A stretch of 17,182 nucleotides of DNA from Treponema sp. (GTDB lineage: Bacteria; Spirochaetota; Spirochaetia; Treponematales; Breznakiellaceae): positions 1 to 17,182 of the forward strand of contig JAIRUO010000004.1 in NCBI GenBank assembly GCA_031254385.1, written 5' to 3'. The notes beneath the pieces were generated by a model, which was given only the letters and a program-made list of their open reading frames with translations, was not told the origin of the DNA and searched no databases. Positions 7,709 through 15,076 of the stretch are shown here, piece after piece (positions within the stretch are counted from its first letter, which is position 1; the number at the start of each line of letters is the position of its first letter). Both the position numbers and the translations under genes were made by a program.

Positions 7709-8746
7709 ATGCAAAAAATGAAAGCTCTTGTAAAAAAATTCCCCAAGCCGGGTATCTGGATGGACGAAGTCGATAGACCTTTAGTTGGTCCGGATGATGT
7801 CCTCGTCAGAATAAAGAAAACTGCTATCTGCGGAACTGACATTCACATATACGAATGGAACGAGTGGGCGCAAAAAACCCTACCTGTGCCAATGACTATT
7901 GGCCATGAATTTGTGGGTGAAATTGTCGAGTTAGGCGAAAACGTCAAAAGTGTAAAAATCGGGGACCTTGTGTCAGGGGAAGGCCACATAGTCTGCGGTT
8001 TTTGCAGAAATTGCCAGGCTGGAAGGCGGCATTTGTGCAAAAATTCCAAAGGCGTTGGAGTAAACAGGCCGGGCTGTTTTGCCGAATACCTTTCTGTACC
8101 GGTTTCCAATATTTGGCGTACTGACCCGGCTATTCCCGAAGAACTTTACAGCATTTTCGACCCGTACGGAAACGCCGTACACACCGCCCTTTCCTTTGAC
8201 CTTATAGGCGAGGACGTGCTTATAACAGGTGCCGGCCCTATCGGTATAATGGCCGCCGTTGTTGCCCTGAAAGTGGGAGCTCGACATGTTGTGATCACCG
8301 ACCTTAACCCGTACAGGCTGGATCTTGCCCGAAAAATGGGAATCAAGAACGCCTTCAATGTAAAAGATACAAACATTGCGGAAATCCAGGCTCAACTAAA
8401 CATGAAAGAAGGCTTTGATGTAGGCATGGAAATGTCAGGCAGTGGTGCCGCATTTGCTGACATGATCGATAATATGGCTTGCGGCGGAAAAATCGCGTTA
8501 TTGGGCCTACAGCCGTCCGGTACGGTCATTGACTGGAACAAGGTTATTTTTCATGGCCTACGAATCAAGGGCATTTACGGCAGGGAGATTTTTGAAACCT
8601 GGTATAAAATGGCGGCTCTCATCAAGGCGGGGCTGGATCTGTCTGCCATTATAACTCATCGTTATAAGATAGATGATTTCCAGGAAGCGTTTGAAATAAT
8701 GGCATCGGGTAACTCAGGGAAGATTATTTTGGATTGGGAGGCTTGA
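7709..8746 (+). CDS. L-threonine 3-dehydrogenase
   Basis: This enzyme oxidises L-threonine with NAD+ to 2-amino-3-ketobutyrate in the cytoplasm, the first step of threonine conversion to glycine. The 345-residue protein aligns almost end to end with E. coli Tdh (341 residues) as I remember it. The catalytic zinc ligands are Cys41, His66 and Glu67 (E. coli 38, 63, 64). The structural zinc cysteines are 96, 99, 102 and 110, all shifted by exactly three. The Rossmann motif GAGPIG is at 174-179. The signatures [48 protein letters not shown] (in two parts) and [16 protein letters not shown] are present. The ATG at 7709 is preferred because GAAGG lies about six bases upstream; ATG 7718 would give the shorter E. 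coli-like start. It sits 9 bases after lhr and 2 bases before kbl, so it is co-transcribed with its pathway partner. Confidence 0.97.
   Translation: MQKMKALVKKFPKPGIWMDEVDRPLVGPDDVLVRIKKTAICGTDIHIYEWNEWAQKTLPVPMTIGHEFVGEIVELGENVKSVKIGDLVSGEGHIVCGFCRNCQAGRRHLCKNSKGVGVNRPGCFAEYLSVPVSNIWRTDPAIPEELYSIFDPYGNAVHTALSFDLIGEDVLITGAGPIGIMAAVVALKVGARHVVITDLNPYRLDLARKMGIKNAFNVKDTNIAEIQAQLNMKEGFDVGMEMSGSGAAFADMIDNMACGGKIALLGLQPSGTVIDWNKVIFHGLRIKGIYGREIFETWYKMAALIKAGLDLSAIITHRYKIDDFQEAFEIMASGNSGKIILDWEA
8736..8741 (+). promoter_or_regulatory. Shine-Dalgarno GGGAGG deciding the kbl start
   Basis: GGGAGG lies inside the last codons of tdh, 7 bases before ATG 8749. An in-frame TTG at 8734 would start five codons earlier but overlaps this site and has no ribosome site of its own, so ATG 8749 is taken as the start. 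Confidence 0.75.
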
Positions 8747-8748
8747 TT

Positions 8749-9930
8749 ATGAGAAGGGACTTTTACAAAGAGCTTGATAATGAGATCAGCTTGCTCAAAC
8801 AAAAGGGCACGTATAAATACTTTAAGTATAATACCAGCGCTCTAAACGGTAAAATCAATGTAGAAAATTTTGGCGATAAAATTGTGTTATGCTCAAATAA
8901 TTATCTGGGCCTGGCAAATAAAGCGGAAATCATAAAGGCCGCTCACGAGGCATTGGATCAGTACGGCGCAGGTACAAGCAGTGTGCGTTTTATCTGCGGT
9001 ACTTATGACATTCACCGCAACTTGGAAGAAAAGACCGCTAAGTTCCTGAATATGGAAGCTGCTCTTACGTATTCATCATGCTGGGCAGCCAACACAGCCT
9101 GTATTCCCGCGCTTCTTGCCGATGGAGACGCAGTGGTTTCGGACGAGTTAAACCACGCAAGCATTATTGACGGCTGCAAGGCTGTGGCAAAAGGCGTTAA
9201 ACGAGCCGTATACAAACATTCAAGCCTGGCTAGCCTTGAAGAAAAACTTGTTGAAACCAAAGACTCTGGCGCGGTATTGGTTATTACTGACGGCGTTTTT
9301 TCTATGGAAGGCGATATCGCAAAACTGCCAGAAATTATTGACCTTTGCAAAAAGTATGATGCCAGGCTCATGATAGACGATAGCCATGCAACAGGCGTTA
9401 TAGGAAAAACAGGGCGGGGAACCATGGAATATTACGATCTTAAAGAAGGTGTTGACATTATTTCCGGTACCTTTGGCAAGGCCCTTGGCGGTGCTGGCGG
9501 CGGCTTTATTGCCGCGTCCAAAAGCATCTGTGCCATGCTGGCTCAAAGAAGCAGACCGCATTTGTTCTCCAACTGCCTACCCCCTGTATTATGCGCCATT
9601 GCCCTTGGTGCTATCGAATATCTGGAGCGCAATCCGCAGATAGTTACTTCCCTTATGGAAAAGACCAGATACATGAGGGCAAAAATCAAGGCCCTGGGCA
9701 TGAATCCTGTCGAAGGCGATTCCGCGATTATTCCGGTTATAGTCGGAGACACAGCAAAGGCCATTGCTATAGCTGAGAGCATGATGAAAGAAGGCGTATT
9801 CGCCATCGGATTTGGCTTTCCCGTGGTGCCAGAAGGAACTGCCAGAGTTAGGCTGCAAATCTCCGATGCCTTAAGTTATGAGGAACTAGATGCAGCCCTG
9901 ACGGTGATTCAGAAGGCATTTAGTTGTTAG
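8749..9930 (+). CDS. Glycine C-acetyltransferase (2-amino-3-ketobutyrate CoA ligase)
   Basis: This PLP enzyme cleaves 2-amino-3-ketobutyrate with CoA to glycine and acetyl-CoA, completing the pathway begun by Tdh; the unstable intermediate is thought to be handed over directly. With the ATG at 8749 the protein has 393 residues and the key residues fall at the same numbers I recall for E. coli Kbl: His136 (DELNHASIIDG), Asp210 and His213 (MIDDSHATG), and the PLP lysine Lys244 (SGTFGKALGG). The N-terminal IVLCSNNYLGLA and YGAGTSSVRFICGT are typical of the alpha-oxoamine synthase family. Sister enzymes (BioF, HemA, SPT) share the fold, but the tdh neighbour 2 bases upstream and the residue match settle the identity. 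It ends 21 bases before a convergent lipoprotein gene, with no obvious hairpin terminator. Confidence 0.97.
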   Translation: MRRDFYKELDNEISLLKQKGTYKYFKYNTSALNGKINVENFGDKIVLCSNNYLGLANKAEIIKAAHEALDQYGAGTSSVRFICGTYDIHRNLEEKTAKFLNMEAALTYSSCWAANTACIPALLADGDAVVSDELNHASIIDGCKAVAKGVKRAVYKHSSLASLEEKLVETKDSGAVLVITDGVFSMEGDIAKLPEIIDLCKKYDARLMIDDSHATGVIGKTGRGTMEYYDLKEGVDIISGTFGKALGGAGGGFIAASKSICAMLAQRSRPHLFSNCLPPVLCAIALGAIEYLERNPQIVTSLMEKTRYMRAKIKALGMNPVEGDSAIIPVIVGDTAKAIAIAESMMKEGVFAIGFGFPVVPEGTARVRLQISDALSYEELDAALTVIQKAFSC

Positions 9931-9951
9931 CGCACACTAGATAGGCATCTC

Positions 9952-10383
9952 TTAAAGCGGTTTTCTCAATACGTAATTATCACCTAATTTGCCGCTGATC
10001 GTCTTTCCGTCCATTTCCAGCATTATAAGCAACTTTTCGCCCACCCTATAATAGGGGGGAAGGTTCATGTAACCGAAGTTAAGCTTAATAATGCTTCCAG
10101 TCTTATCCCAATTGAATGTTCCCTTGTCAGTAAAAAAGTCGTCAGGTTTACCCAAATATTGATACCGCAAAACAAAGGTATAATCGCTGTACAAAGTGAT
10201 CTGAGCATTTATAAGCGCGTTGCCATAAACCTTATCCGGAAGCAAACCATAATAATCACCTGCCCAACTCACACTGATTTTAGGATTGTGTATATCAGGC
10301 GGACTCTTTGAGTGACAGCCATAAAATATTGTTACGAAAGACGCTATTATGAATACAAGGCAGAAATATTTTTTATTTTTCAT
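9952..10383 (-). CDS. NlpE-like lipoprotein (copper-resistance NlpE N-terminal domain, CxxC absent)
   Basis: This is a 143-residue putative lipoprotein. A charged start (MKNKK) and hydrophobic stretch end in IFYGC with the lipidated cysteine at 23, a relaxed lipobox of the kind spirochetes use. The rest resembles the NlpE N-terminal beta-barrel: SWAGDYYGLLP near 39-49, then QITLYSDYTFVLRYQYLG, KGTFNWDKTGSIIKLN, VGEKLLIMLEMDGKTISGKL and a closing NYVLRK. In E. coli NlpE the segment after the LP contains CADC; here that place reads DKVYGNA, so the redox or metal-binding pair is missing and the only mature cysteine is the lipidated one. NlpE is an outer-membrane lipoprotein that signals envelope and lipoprotein-sorting stress to CpxA. 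GGAGG sits at suitable spacing before the ATG. It follows the lol genes on the same strand after 125 bases. The family call is by eye; function here is inferred. Confidence 0.75.
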   Translation of the reverse strand: MKNKKYFCLVFIIASFVTIFYGCHSKSPPDIHNPKISVSWAGDYYGLLPDKVYGNALINAQITLYSDYTFVLRYQYLGKPDDFFTDKGTFNWDKTGSIIKLNFGYMNLPPYYRVGEKLLIMLEMDGKTISGKLGDNYVLRKPL

Positions 10384-10406
10384 AAATTCCTCCGTTGCCT
10401 ATATTA

Positions 10407-10435
10407 ACCATAATAATCAGCGGAAGAAAAATCAA
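10407..10435 (-). promoter_or_regulatory. Candidate promoter for the NlpE-like gene within the 10384-10508 gap
   Basis: On the coding strand TTGATT (10435-10430) and TATGGT (10412-10407) are 17 bases apart, the optimal sigma-70 spacing, about 24 bases before the ATG, with GGAGG in between. Each box matches consensus at four of six positions. Further upstream in the same AT-rich gap TTGTTCTATTA and TTGTTCTAATA form a near-direct repeat. No clear terminator for lolE is visible, so read-through from the lol operon remains possible. Confidence 0.3.
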
Positions 10436-10508
10436 ATTATTAGAACAAATTACTTTAATAGAACAATGAGGAATTAAATTTACTTACAATTTTTCTTTAC
10501 TTTTCATT

Positions 10509-11771
10509 CTAATACTTTCGCAATATCTCAATGGGTTTAAGTTTTCCGGCACGGCGTGCAGGAATCCACGAAGCAAGAACAGAACAAAGAACCGTAAAAA
10601 TTCCAATCATAATAATTGTAGGCATATTAATTATTATGGGAATTTCCTCAAGGTAATAACCAGAATTAAGTATCGCAACTGGCTCGCCGTTAAAAAGCGC
10701 GGTAAAGAAACTAAAGACTTTTTCAAGGCCCAAAAGAAGGGCGTTTACATTAATTCCGAGCAAGAGCCCGGCAGAAAGCCCTATGACGGATCCAATAAGA
10801 CCGGTAAGGAAGGCACCCCATAAAAAGATACCGCTGGTAAAGAAAGCTCCCGCACCGCCTGTTTTAAGCACCGCAATGTCACGCCGCCGTTCAATTGCAA
10901 GCATAGAAGTTGCGGATGATACATTAACCGCAGCCACAACTACAATAAGGGCCATTATAAACAGCAGTATCTGACGAGTGGACTCGTAAGAGCTGTACTG
11001 CGCACGCAGAAGGGATTCCCAAGTTCTAATGCCGTAACCGCTTCCAAGGCGGTCATATAATTCATAAGCAATCCCCTCCGCATTCTTGTAAGGGTTATCA
11101 ATTTTAATGATATGGTAGGGCGAAGCAGAATCGGGAAGTATTCTTAAACCTTCTTCCAGGCTCATAATACACCAGAGGGAATCCAGTTCCCGATATCCAG
11201 AAGAAATAATGCCTTTTACAGTAAAAGAACTAAGCCGGGGAATAAAGCGACCTTCCTGCGTTATCTGAAAAGTCATTACGCGCACAGTGCTGCCCGGCTC
11301 CGCGCCAATGGCTGTGGCAAGTTCTTCTCCAAGCATTAATTCTCTGCCAGGGCCAAGCTTTGATTCACCGCTAATTGTTTGAAGGTACTTCTGGCTTCCT
11401 TCATCATCCCAGAAAGAATTCTCCACTGCCCGTATAGTCGCACCCCGTGAACCTTTTGTGGATACCAAAATACAGAGCCCTTGCACTTCTGCCCATGCGC
11501 CCCGAAACCCTTCAAGCGTTTGTACTATTGGCAGTATCGTTTCAGGGTTTCCTGGATCATTATAATTAGTAATTTGAATATGACCTGTTCCCAATTCCAG
11601 ATACCTATCCGTAATTCCCTGAATCATGCCGTCCGCAACCATTAAAGTTACCACAATGGGAATTAGACTAAGAGCAATGCCCGCAGCCGCACCCCTAAGA
11701 TATCTGCCGCCTTCTTTGGCCCTACCCAGGAGATAACGAAAGGCTATAAAAAAGGCAGCACCGATTTTCAC
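10509..11771 (-). CDS. LolE/LolC-type lipoprotein-releasing ABC permease (second permease)
   Basis: This is a 420-residue FtsX/MacB-type permease of the LolCDE family, which extracts mature lipoproteins from the inner membrane. The topology is the four-helix Lol/MacB plan: one helix near 25-48, a large periplasmic domain (about 50-265), then three helices near 272-293, 310-345 and 388-410. The short motif SSATSMLAIERRRDIAVLKTGGA after helix 2 is the cytoplasmic coupling region of the family, and ASWIPARRAGKLKPIEILRKY is the characteristic C-terminal end. The start is GTG at 11769-11771, overlapping the lolD stop as GTGA, with an AGGGG about ten bases upstream. It lies last in lolC-lolD-lolE order, the order found in E. 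coli. Whether it corresponds to LolE or LolC is judged by position only; MacB-type efflux is less likely because no fused ATPase is present. Confidence 0.82.
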   Translation of the reverse strand: MKIGAAFFIAFRYLLGRAKEGGRYLRGAAAGIALSLIPIVVTLMVADGMIQGITDRYLELGTGHIQITNYNDPGNPETILPIVQTLEGFRGAWAEVQGLCILVSTKGSRGATIRAVENSFWDDEGSQKYLQTISGESKLGPGRELMLGEELATAIGAEPGSTVRVMTFQITQEGRFIPRLSSFTVKGIISSGYRELDSLWCIMSLEEGLRILPDSASPYHIIKIDNPYKNAEGIAYELYDRLGSGYGIRTWESLLRAQYSSYESTRQILLFIMALIVVVAAVNVSSATSMLAIERRRDIAVLKTGGAGAFFTSGIFLWGAFLTGLIGSVIGLSAGLLLGINVNALLLGLEKVFSFFTALFNGEPVAILNSGYYLEEIPIIINMPTIIMIGIFTVLCSVLASWIPARRAGKLKPIEILRKY

Positions 11772-12565
11772 TGATTCATTTCCCCTAATATGCTTAACAC
11801 GCCTGCGTCAAGCGAATAACGAATTATAGCCCTGTTTGCAAGATTTTCGTCATGCGTTACCACGATAAGGGTCTTTCCCCATTTTTCAGCCCCTGCAAAA
11901 AGAAGTTCCGCGGTCATGGCGCTGTTCTGCGGGTCAAGGTTCCCCGTAGGCTCGTCCGCCAGGATTAGTTCAGGATCATTGATCATGGCCCTGGCAACGG
12001 CAACTCGCTGGCGTTCGCCACCGGAAAGCTGAGAAGGAAAATGATGGAACCTTGATTCAAGTTTCATATCTTTTAATAGAATTATCGCCTTTTCTTTTGC
12101 GTCCTTCTTTTTTATTCCCGTCATAAAAGCCGGGAGCATAACATTTTCCAAAGCGGTAAAATCTTTTAGAAGATAATGGAACTGAAAAATAAAACCTATT
12201 TGCTTCTGGCGGTAGAATGATAGTTCGTTTTCGGAAAGCCCTGTAATGTTCATCCCGCCTACATAAACCGATCCTGAATCACTGCGATCAAGGCCGCCAA
12301 TTATATTGAGAAAGGTACTTTTTCCGCTTCCGCTGGAACCGCTAATCGCGATGGAACTGCCACGGGCCGCTTCAAAATTAATCCCTTGCAGCACATGGAG
12401 CGTTTCCGTACCGGACAAATAATTTTTAACCAGATTCTCAGCCCGAACTAATGGGGCGGTTTGAACCGTTGGCTCGTTCCGACCCATTGGCTCGTTCCGA
12501 TCCATTGGCTCGTTCCGACCCATTGGCTCGTTCCGACCCATTAGTTCAATTGAATTATCACTCAT
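11768..12565 (-). CDS. LolD-type lipoprotein-releasing ABC ATPase with N-terminal repeat tail
   Basis: This is the ATPase that drives the two FtsX-type permeases encoded on either side. Walker A GSSGSGKS is at 76-83, the Q-loop glutamine at 128, signature LSGGERQR at 180-187, Walker B D204/E205, D-loop GNLD at 208-211 and the switch histidine at 238. These are the standard LolD/MacB-type motifs. The family core begins at about residue 39. Before it are 32 extra residues containing four copies of MGRNEP (one is MDRNEP), making the protein 265 residues against 233 for E. coli LolD. The ATG at 12565 overlaps the lolC stop by 8 bases (ATGAGTGA), and GGAGG (12575-12579) lies 9 bases upstream. Each repeat also supplies an in-frame ATG, so shorter products are possible. 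Stop and lolE start overlap as GTGA. All ATPase motifs are intact. Confidence 0.9.
   Translation of the reverse strand: MSDNSIELMGRNEPMGRNEPMDRNEPMGRNEPTVQTAPLVRAENLVKNYLSGTETLHVLQGINFEAARGSSIAISGSSGSGKSTFLNIIGGLDRSDSGSVYVGGMNITGLSENELSFYRQKQIGFIFQFHYLLKDFTALENVMLPAFMTGIKKKDAKEKAIILLKDMKLESRFHHFPSQLSGGERQRVAVARAMINDPELILADEPTGNLDPQNSAMTAELLFAGAEKWGKTLIVVTHDENLANRAIIRYSLDAGVLSILGEMNQ
12470..12541 (-). repeat. Four tandem 18-base repeats encoding MGRNEP in lolD
   Basis: Four adjoining 18-base units cover 12470-12487, 12488-12505, 12506-12523 and 12524-12541. They are identical except for one base in the second (12488-12505), which changes Gly to Asp. Eighteen bases keep the lolD frame, so copy-number change would lengthen or shorten the tail without a frameshift. 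Each unit begins with ATG on the coding strand. The near identity suggests recent expansion. Confidence 0.95.
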
Positions 12566-13922
12566 AACGCAAAACCTCCGCAGGTCTTGTTTTTGATACC
12601 TTACCGGAAGCTACAAAGGCAGCCACAAGGGAAGATAAAAGACCAAAAAAGAAAATTATAACAACTTCATAAGGAATTATTCTGGCTTTTATTTCTTTAA
12701 TATAAAAAATTGTGGGGGAAAAAATGCCATAACTCCCCTGTCCGCCTAACCCAAAAAATCCCGCTATGGCATTTATTAGCCCAATAGCGATATCCATTAT
12801 TCCCTCAAGGAAAGTAAAGAATGCGGAAATATTAAAAGAAAGAAGAAACCCAAGAGCCAAGCCAAGAACAGCGCCTATTAATCCTATTATAAACCCGTCA
12901 AGGACAAATATCATGCGCACGGCCTTATCAGAAGCGCCTAACGCCCTAAGCATACCTATTTCTTCTCTGCGTTCAAGAACTGTACGGCGCTGCGCCTGAT
13001 AAATGTTCAACCCGACTACAATAAAAATTAACCCTACCAGAACAAACATCATCAGCTTTTCCGTGCGTAACGCGCTAAAAAAAGAACGGTTATAATCTCT
13101 CCATGTTGTAACAATAGGCAGATCTTCGCCAATATAGTAATTTTCAAGAAGCTGGTTAAGTGCGTTCATAATTTTGCGATCCTGCCAGCGGTCAACGAGT
13201 TTTATACCCAATACAGCATTGCTGCTTATATCAGGAGACGTTTCGCCCGCAAGCTGGGCAGCCCTTTCAATATTGACAAAGGCCCAGCCCATATCGTATT
13301 CATGAAAGCCGCAGCGGAAAATCCCCTTGACCGTATAGACATAAGCGTTCTCGTCTTCAGCCAAAAGGCCGCCACCCGAAAGGGAAAGCACGGTTACTGT
13401 GTCTCCGGTATAAACAGACAGCAAACGGGCCAGCTCCGCGCCCAAAATAATGCTGTCCTGAGAGTCCAAATCAAAAAGACCTTCTTCCATTTCCAGTTTG
13501 CTTGCAAGCCCAGGGTCATGATGCAACGCATCAGAGGGAAGTCCCCTGATAAAAGCCCCTCTGGGGCTACTTAGCTTACCGCGCATAACAACGCTGGTTT
13601 CGCGAAACGGTACGGCAGAAACGATTCCAGGCAAAGACCGGATTTGCGTTTCCAGTTCAGTATTGCCGGTAGGAAAATTGTCAATACGCAAATGGCCTGA
13701 AGATATTTCCAGGATGCTTTCTATAAAACCCAGTTGAAAGCCGTTCATCACCGCGATAATTACCATTAGCGCAAGTACGCCGGTGCATATTCCTACAATA
13801 GAAAAAATCGCGGCAGGCGAACTACGGCGGTCCTTGGAAATATAACGACCAGCTACAAACCCTATCCATTGGTGTCTTGAGAGTTTATTTCCCATCAACT
13901 TGGACTTCATTTCGCCTTTCAT
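12558..13922 (-). CDS. LolC/LolE-type lipoprotein-releasing ABC permease (first permease)
   Basis: This is a 454-residue inner-membrane permease, partner of the LolD ATPase and the second permease. Helix 1 lies near 38-62 (IFSIVGICTGVLALMVIIAV), the periplasmic domain near 63-295, helices 2-4 near 302-325, 347-375 and 424-447. The coupling region NIYQAQRRTVLERREEIGMLRALGAS follows helix 2, and the C-terminus ends in KTRPAEVLRYE, both typical of LolC/LolE. It is some 50 residues longer than E. coli LolC; part of the extra is a glycine-rich stretch (GFFGLGGQGSYGIFSP) between helices 3 and 4. The ATG at 13922 is 2 bases after the preceding stop; ATG 13910, with AAAGG closer, is an alternative four codons in. 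Its end overlaps lolD by 8 bases. Which of LolC or LolE it matches functionally is inferred from gene order. Confidence 0.83.
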   Translation of the reverse strand: MKGEMKSKLMGNKLSRHQWIGFVAGRYISKDRRSSPAAIFSIVGICTGVLALMVIIAVMNGFQLGFIESILEISSGHLRIDNFPTGNTELETQIRSLPGIVSAVPFRETSVVMRGKLSSPRGAFIRGLPSDALHHDPGLASKLEMEEGLFDLDSQDSIILGAELARLLSVYTGDTVTVLSLSGGGLLAEDENAYVYTVKGIFRCGFHEYDMGWAFVNIERAAQLAGETSPDISSNAVLGIKLVDRWQDRKIMNALNQLLENYYIGEDLPIVTTWRDYNRSFFSALRTEKLMMFVLVGLIFIVVGLNIYQAQRRTVLERREEIGMLRALGASDKAVRMIFVLDGFIIGLIGAVLGLALGFLLSFNISAFFTFLEGIMDIAIGLINAIAGFFGLGGQGSYGIFSPTIFYIKEIKARIIPYEVVIIFFFGLLSSLVAAFVASGKVSKTRPAEVLRYE

Positions 13923-13924
13923 CT

Positions 13925-15076
13925 TTACCGGATCCTTTCTTCGGAAATTTTTCTACCGTCTTCCCAGACCGCTCTTAGAACGACCCTGCCGTCCATATAC
14001 AATTCTTCTATGTCCCTGTTTCCCGTAGTACGCACGGTTCTCTCAAGGACACCGTTGTTTATATTGCGCTCCAATATGCGGTCTCCATTGCTGTCATATT
14101 CATATTCTGTCAGCCTTTCATCATCGCCGGATTTCCATAGAACCGAATCAAGGCGGTCGCCGGTCCAACTGTTACGCAGTTCGCCTATCACTTCGCCATT
14201 TTCGTCCAACATGGTTTCAACAAGAACCCTTCCCCGGCTGTCGGTAGTGTAAATAATGCGCCCCAGCGGTGCTGTGATGACATCATCAAGAAATTCAGTA
14301 CTAAGGGCCAGGCCGGGATTTTGAAACTCAGGTTCACGGGAAATGCCGGGAATAATTGCCGGAAACGTTAATCTGTCCATCTGGCTTTCATCATACCCTT
14401 GATTAAATACCCTTTCAATTGCCCTAAGCGAAAATGAACGAGTGTAGCGGTAATAATCAATGATATTCGGAGGATCTTTCATATTGTTCCGGTTTATAGA
14501 AGCAGAGCTAATTTGCCCCGACACATAAGTCCATGTTTCTGCCTTTATCAAAAGGCCCTCTGAATAATCGTAAAAAGTTACTATTTCTGCCCCTTCGATA
14601 AATCGGCGCTCGCTGATCAGCGAATGGGCTTCATCATAAACATCTATAAACCCAGACTTTTCCAGACCGGGATTTTGCCCAAATTCGCCGGAGGCATTGA
14701 CCCTTGTAATTCCCCTTTGGTCACGGAAAATCCACTGCTGCCTGTAGGGCTCTTTGTTGTGATAAAGAACGCGTAACTCAACAAAAAAAACTGGATCGTA
14801 TAACGGAAGAAGAAAACTAGGCAGTTCCCTTGAACTAATGCTGACTACAGAAAGGCTATATTCATTTTCAAGAGCTACAATCCCGGATGGTATATATTCA
14901 AGGGCCATTCCAGAGGCGTTTGATCGGTACCATCGTAAAGAAGGCTGTAGCGTGTTTTGAACTTCTTGCGCCTTCAGGGGAAAGCTGCCGACCAAGCTGG
15001 CCAGTAGAAACAGCCGAAGAGGGCCAAGGCTGCGCTTAAACAAGGCCGACAAATTCTTCCGCATAGGCATGTGCAT
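13925..15076 (-). CDS. Secreted hypothetical protein with YD/RHS-like C-terminal repeats
   Basis: I do not recognise a named family. With ATG 15076 the protein has about 383 residues. A basic start is followed by a hydrophobic segment (LRLFLLASLVGSF) and a likely signal-peptidase site after PLKAQ, so it is probably exported to the periplasm. The C-terminal third repeats short strand-like units such as DSRGRVLVETMLDENGEVIGE, TEYEYDSNGDRILERNINNG, ELYMDGRVVLRAVWEDGRK, which resemble YD/RHS or YwqK-type beta repeats. No catalytic motif is visible. It overlaps the ftsY end by 41 bases in another frame. Several in-frame starts occur (TTG 15079; ATG 15076, 15070, 15064); AAGG seven bases before ATG 15076 favours that one. 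It lies 2 bases before lolC, so a role in the envelope or in lipoprotein traffic is a guess by context. Confidence 0.8.
   Translation of the reverse strand: MHMPMRKNLSALFKRSLGPLRLFLLASLVGSFPLKAQEVQNTLQPSLRWYRSNASGMALEYIPSGIVALENEYSLSVVSISSRELPSFLLPLYDPVFFVELRVLYHNKEPYRQQWIFRDQRGITRVNASGEFGQNPGLEKSGFIDVYDEAHSLISERRFIEGAEIVTFYDYSEGLLIKAETWTYVSGQISSASINRNNMKDPPNIIDYYRYTRSFSLRAIERVFNQGYDESQMDRLTFPAIIPGISREPEFQNPGLALSTEFLDDVITAPLGRIIYTTDSRGRVLVETMLDENGEVIGELRNSWTGDRLDSVLWKSGDDERLTEYEYDSNGDRILERNINNGVLERTVRTTGNRDIEELYMDGRVVLRAVWEDGRKISEERIR

Noticed and set aside
9931..9951. Bidirectional terminator between kbl and the NlpE-like gene
   Set aside because: Only a 3-base complementarity (TAG/CTA) and no T-run; too weak to call.
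12470..12541. Protein-binding operator array suggested by four regular 18-base repeats
   Set aside because: The repeats are in frame inside lolD and follow codon periodicity, so a coding tandem repeat explains them; nothing points to a regulator.
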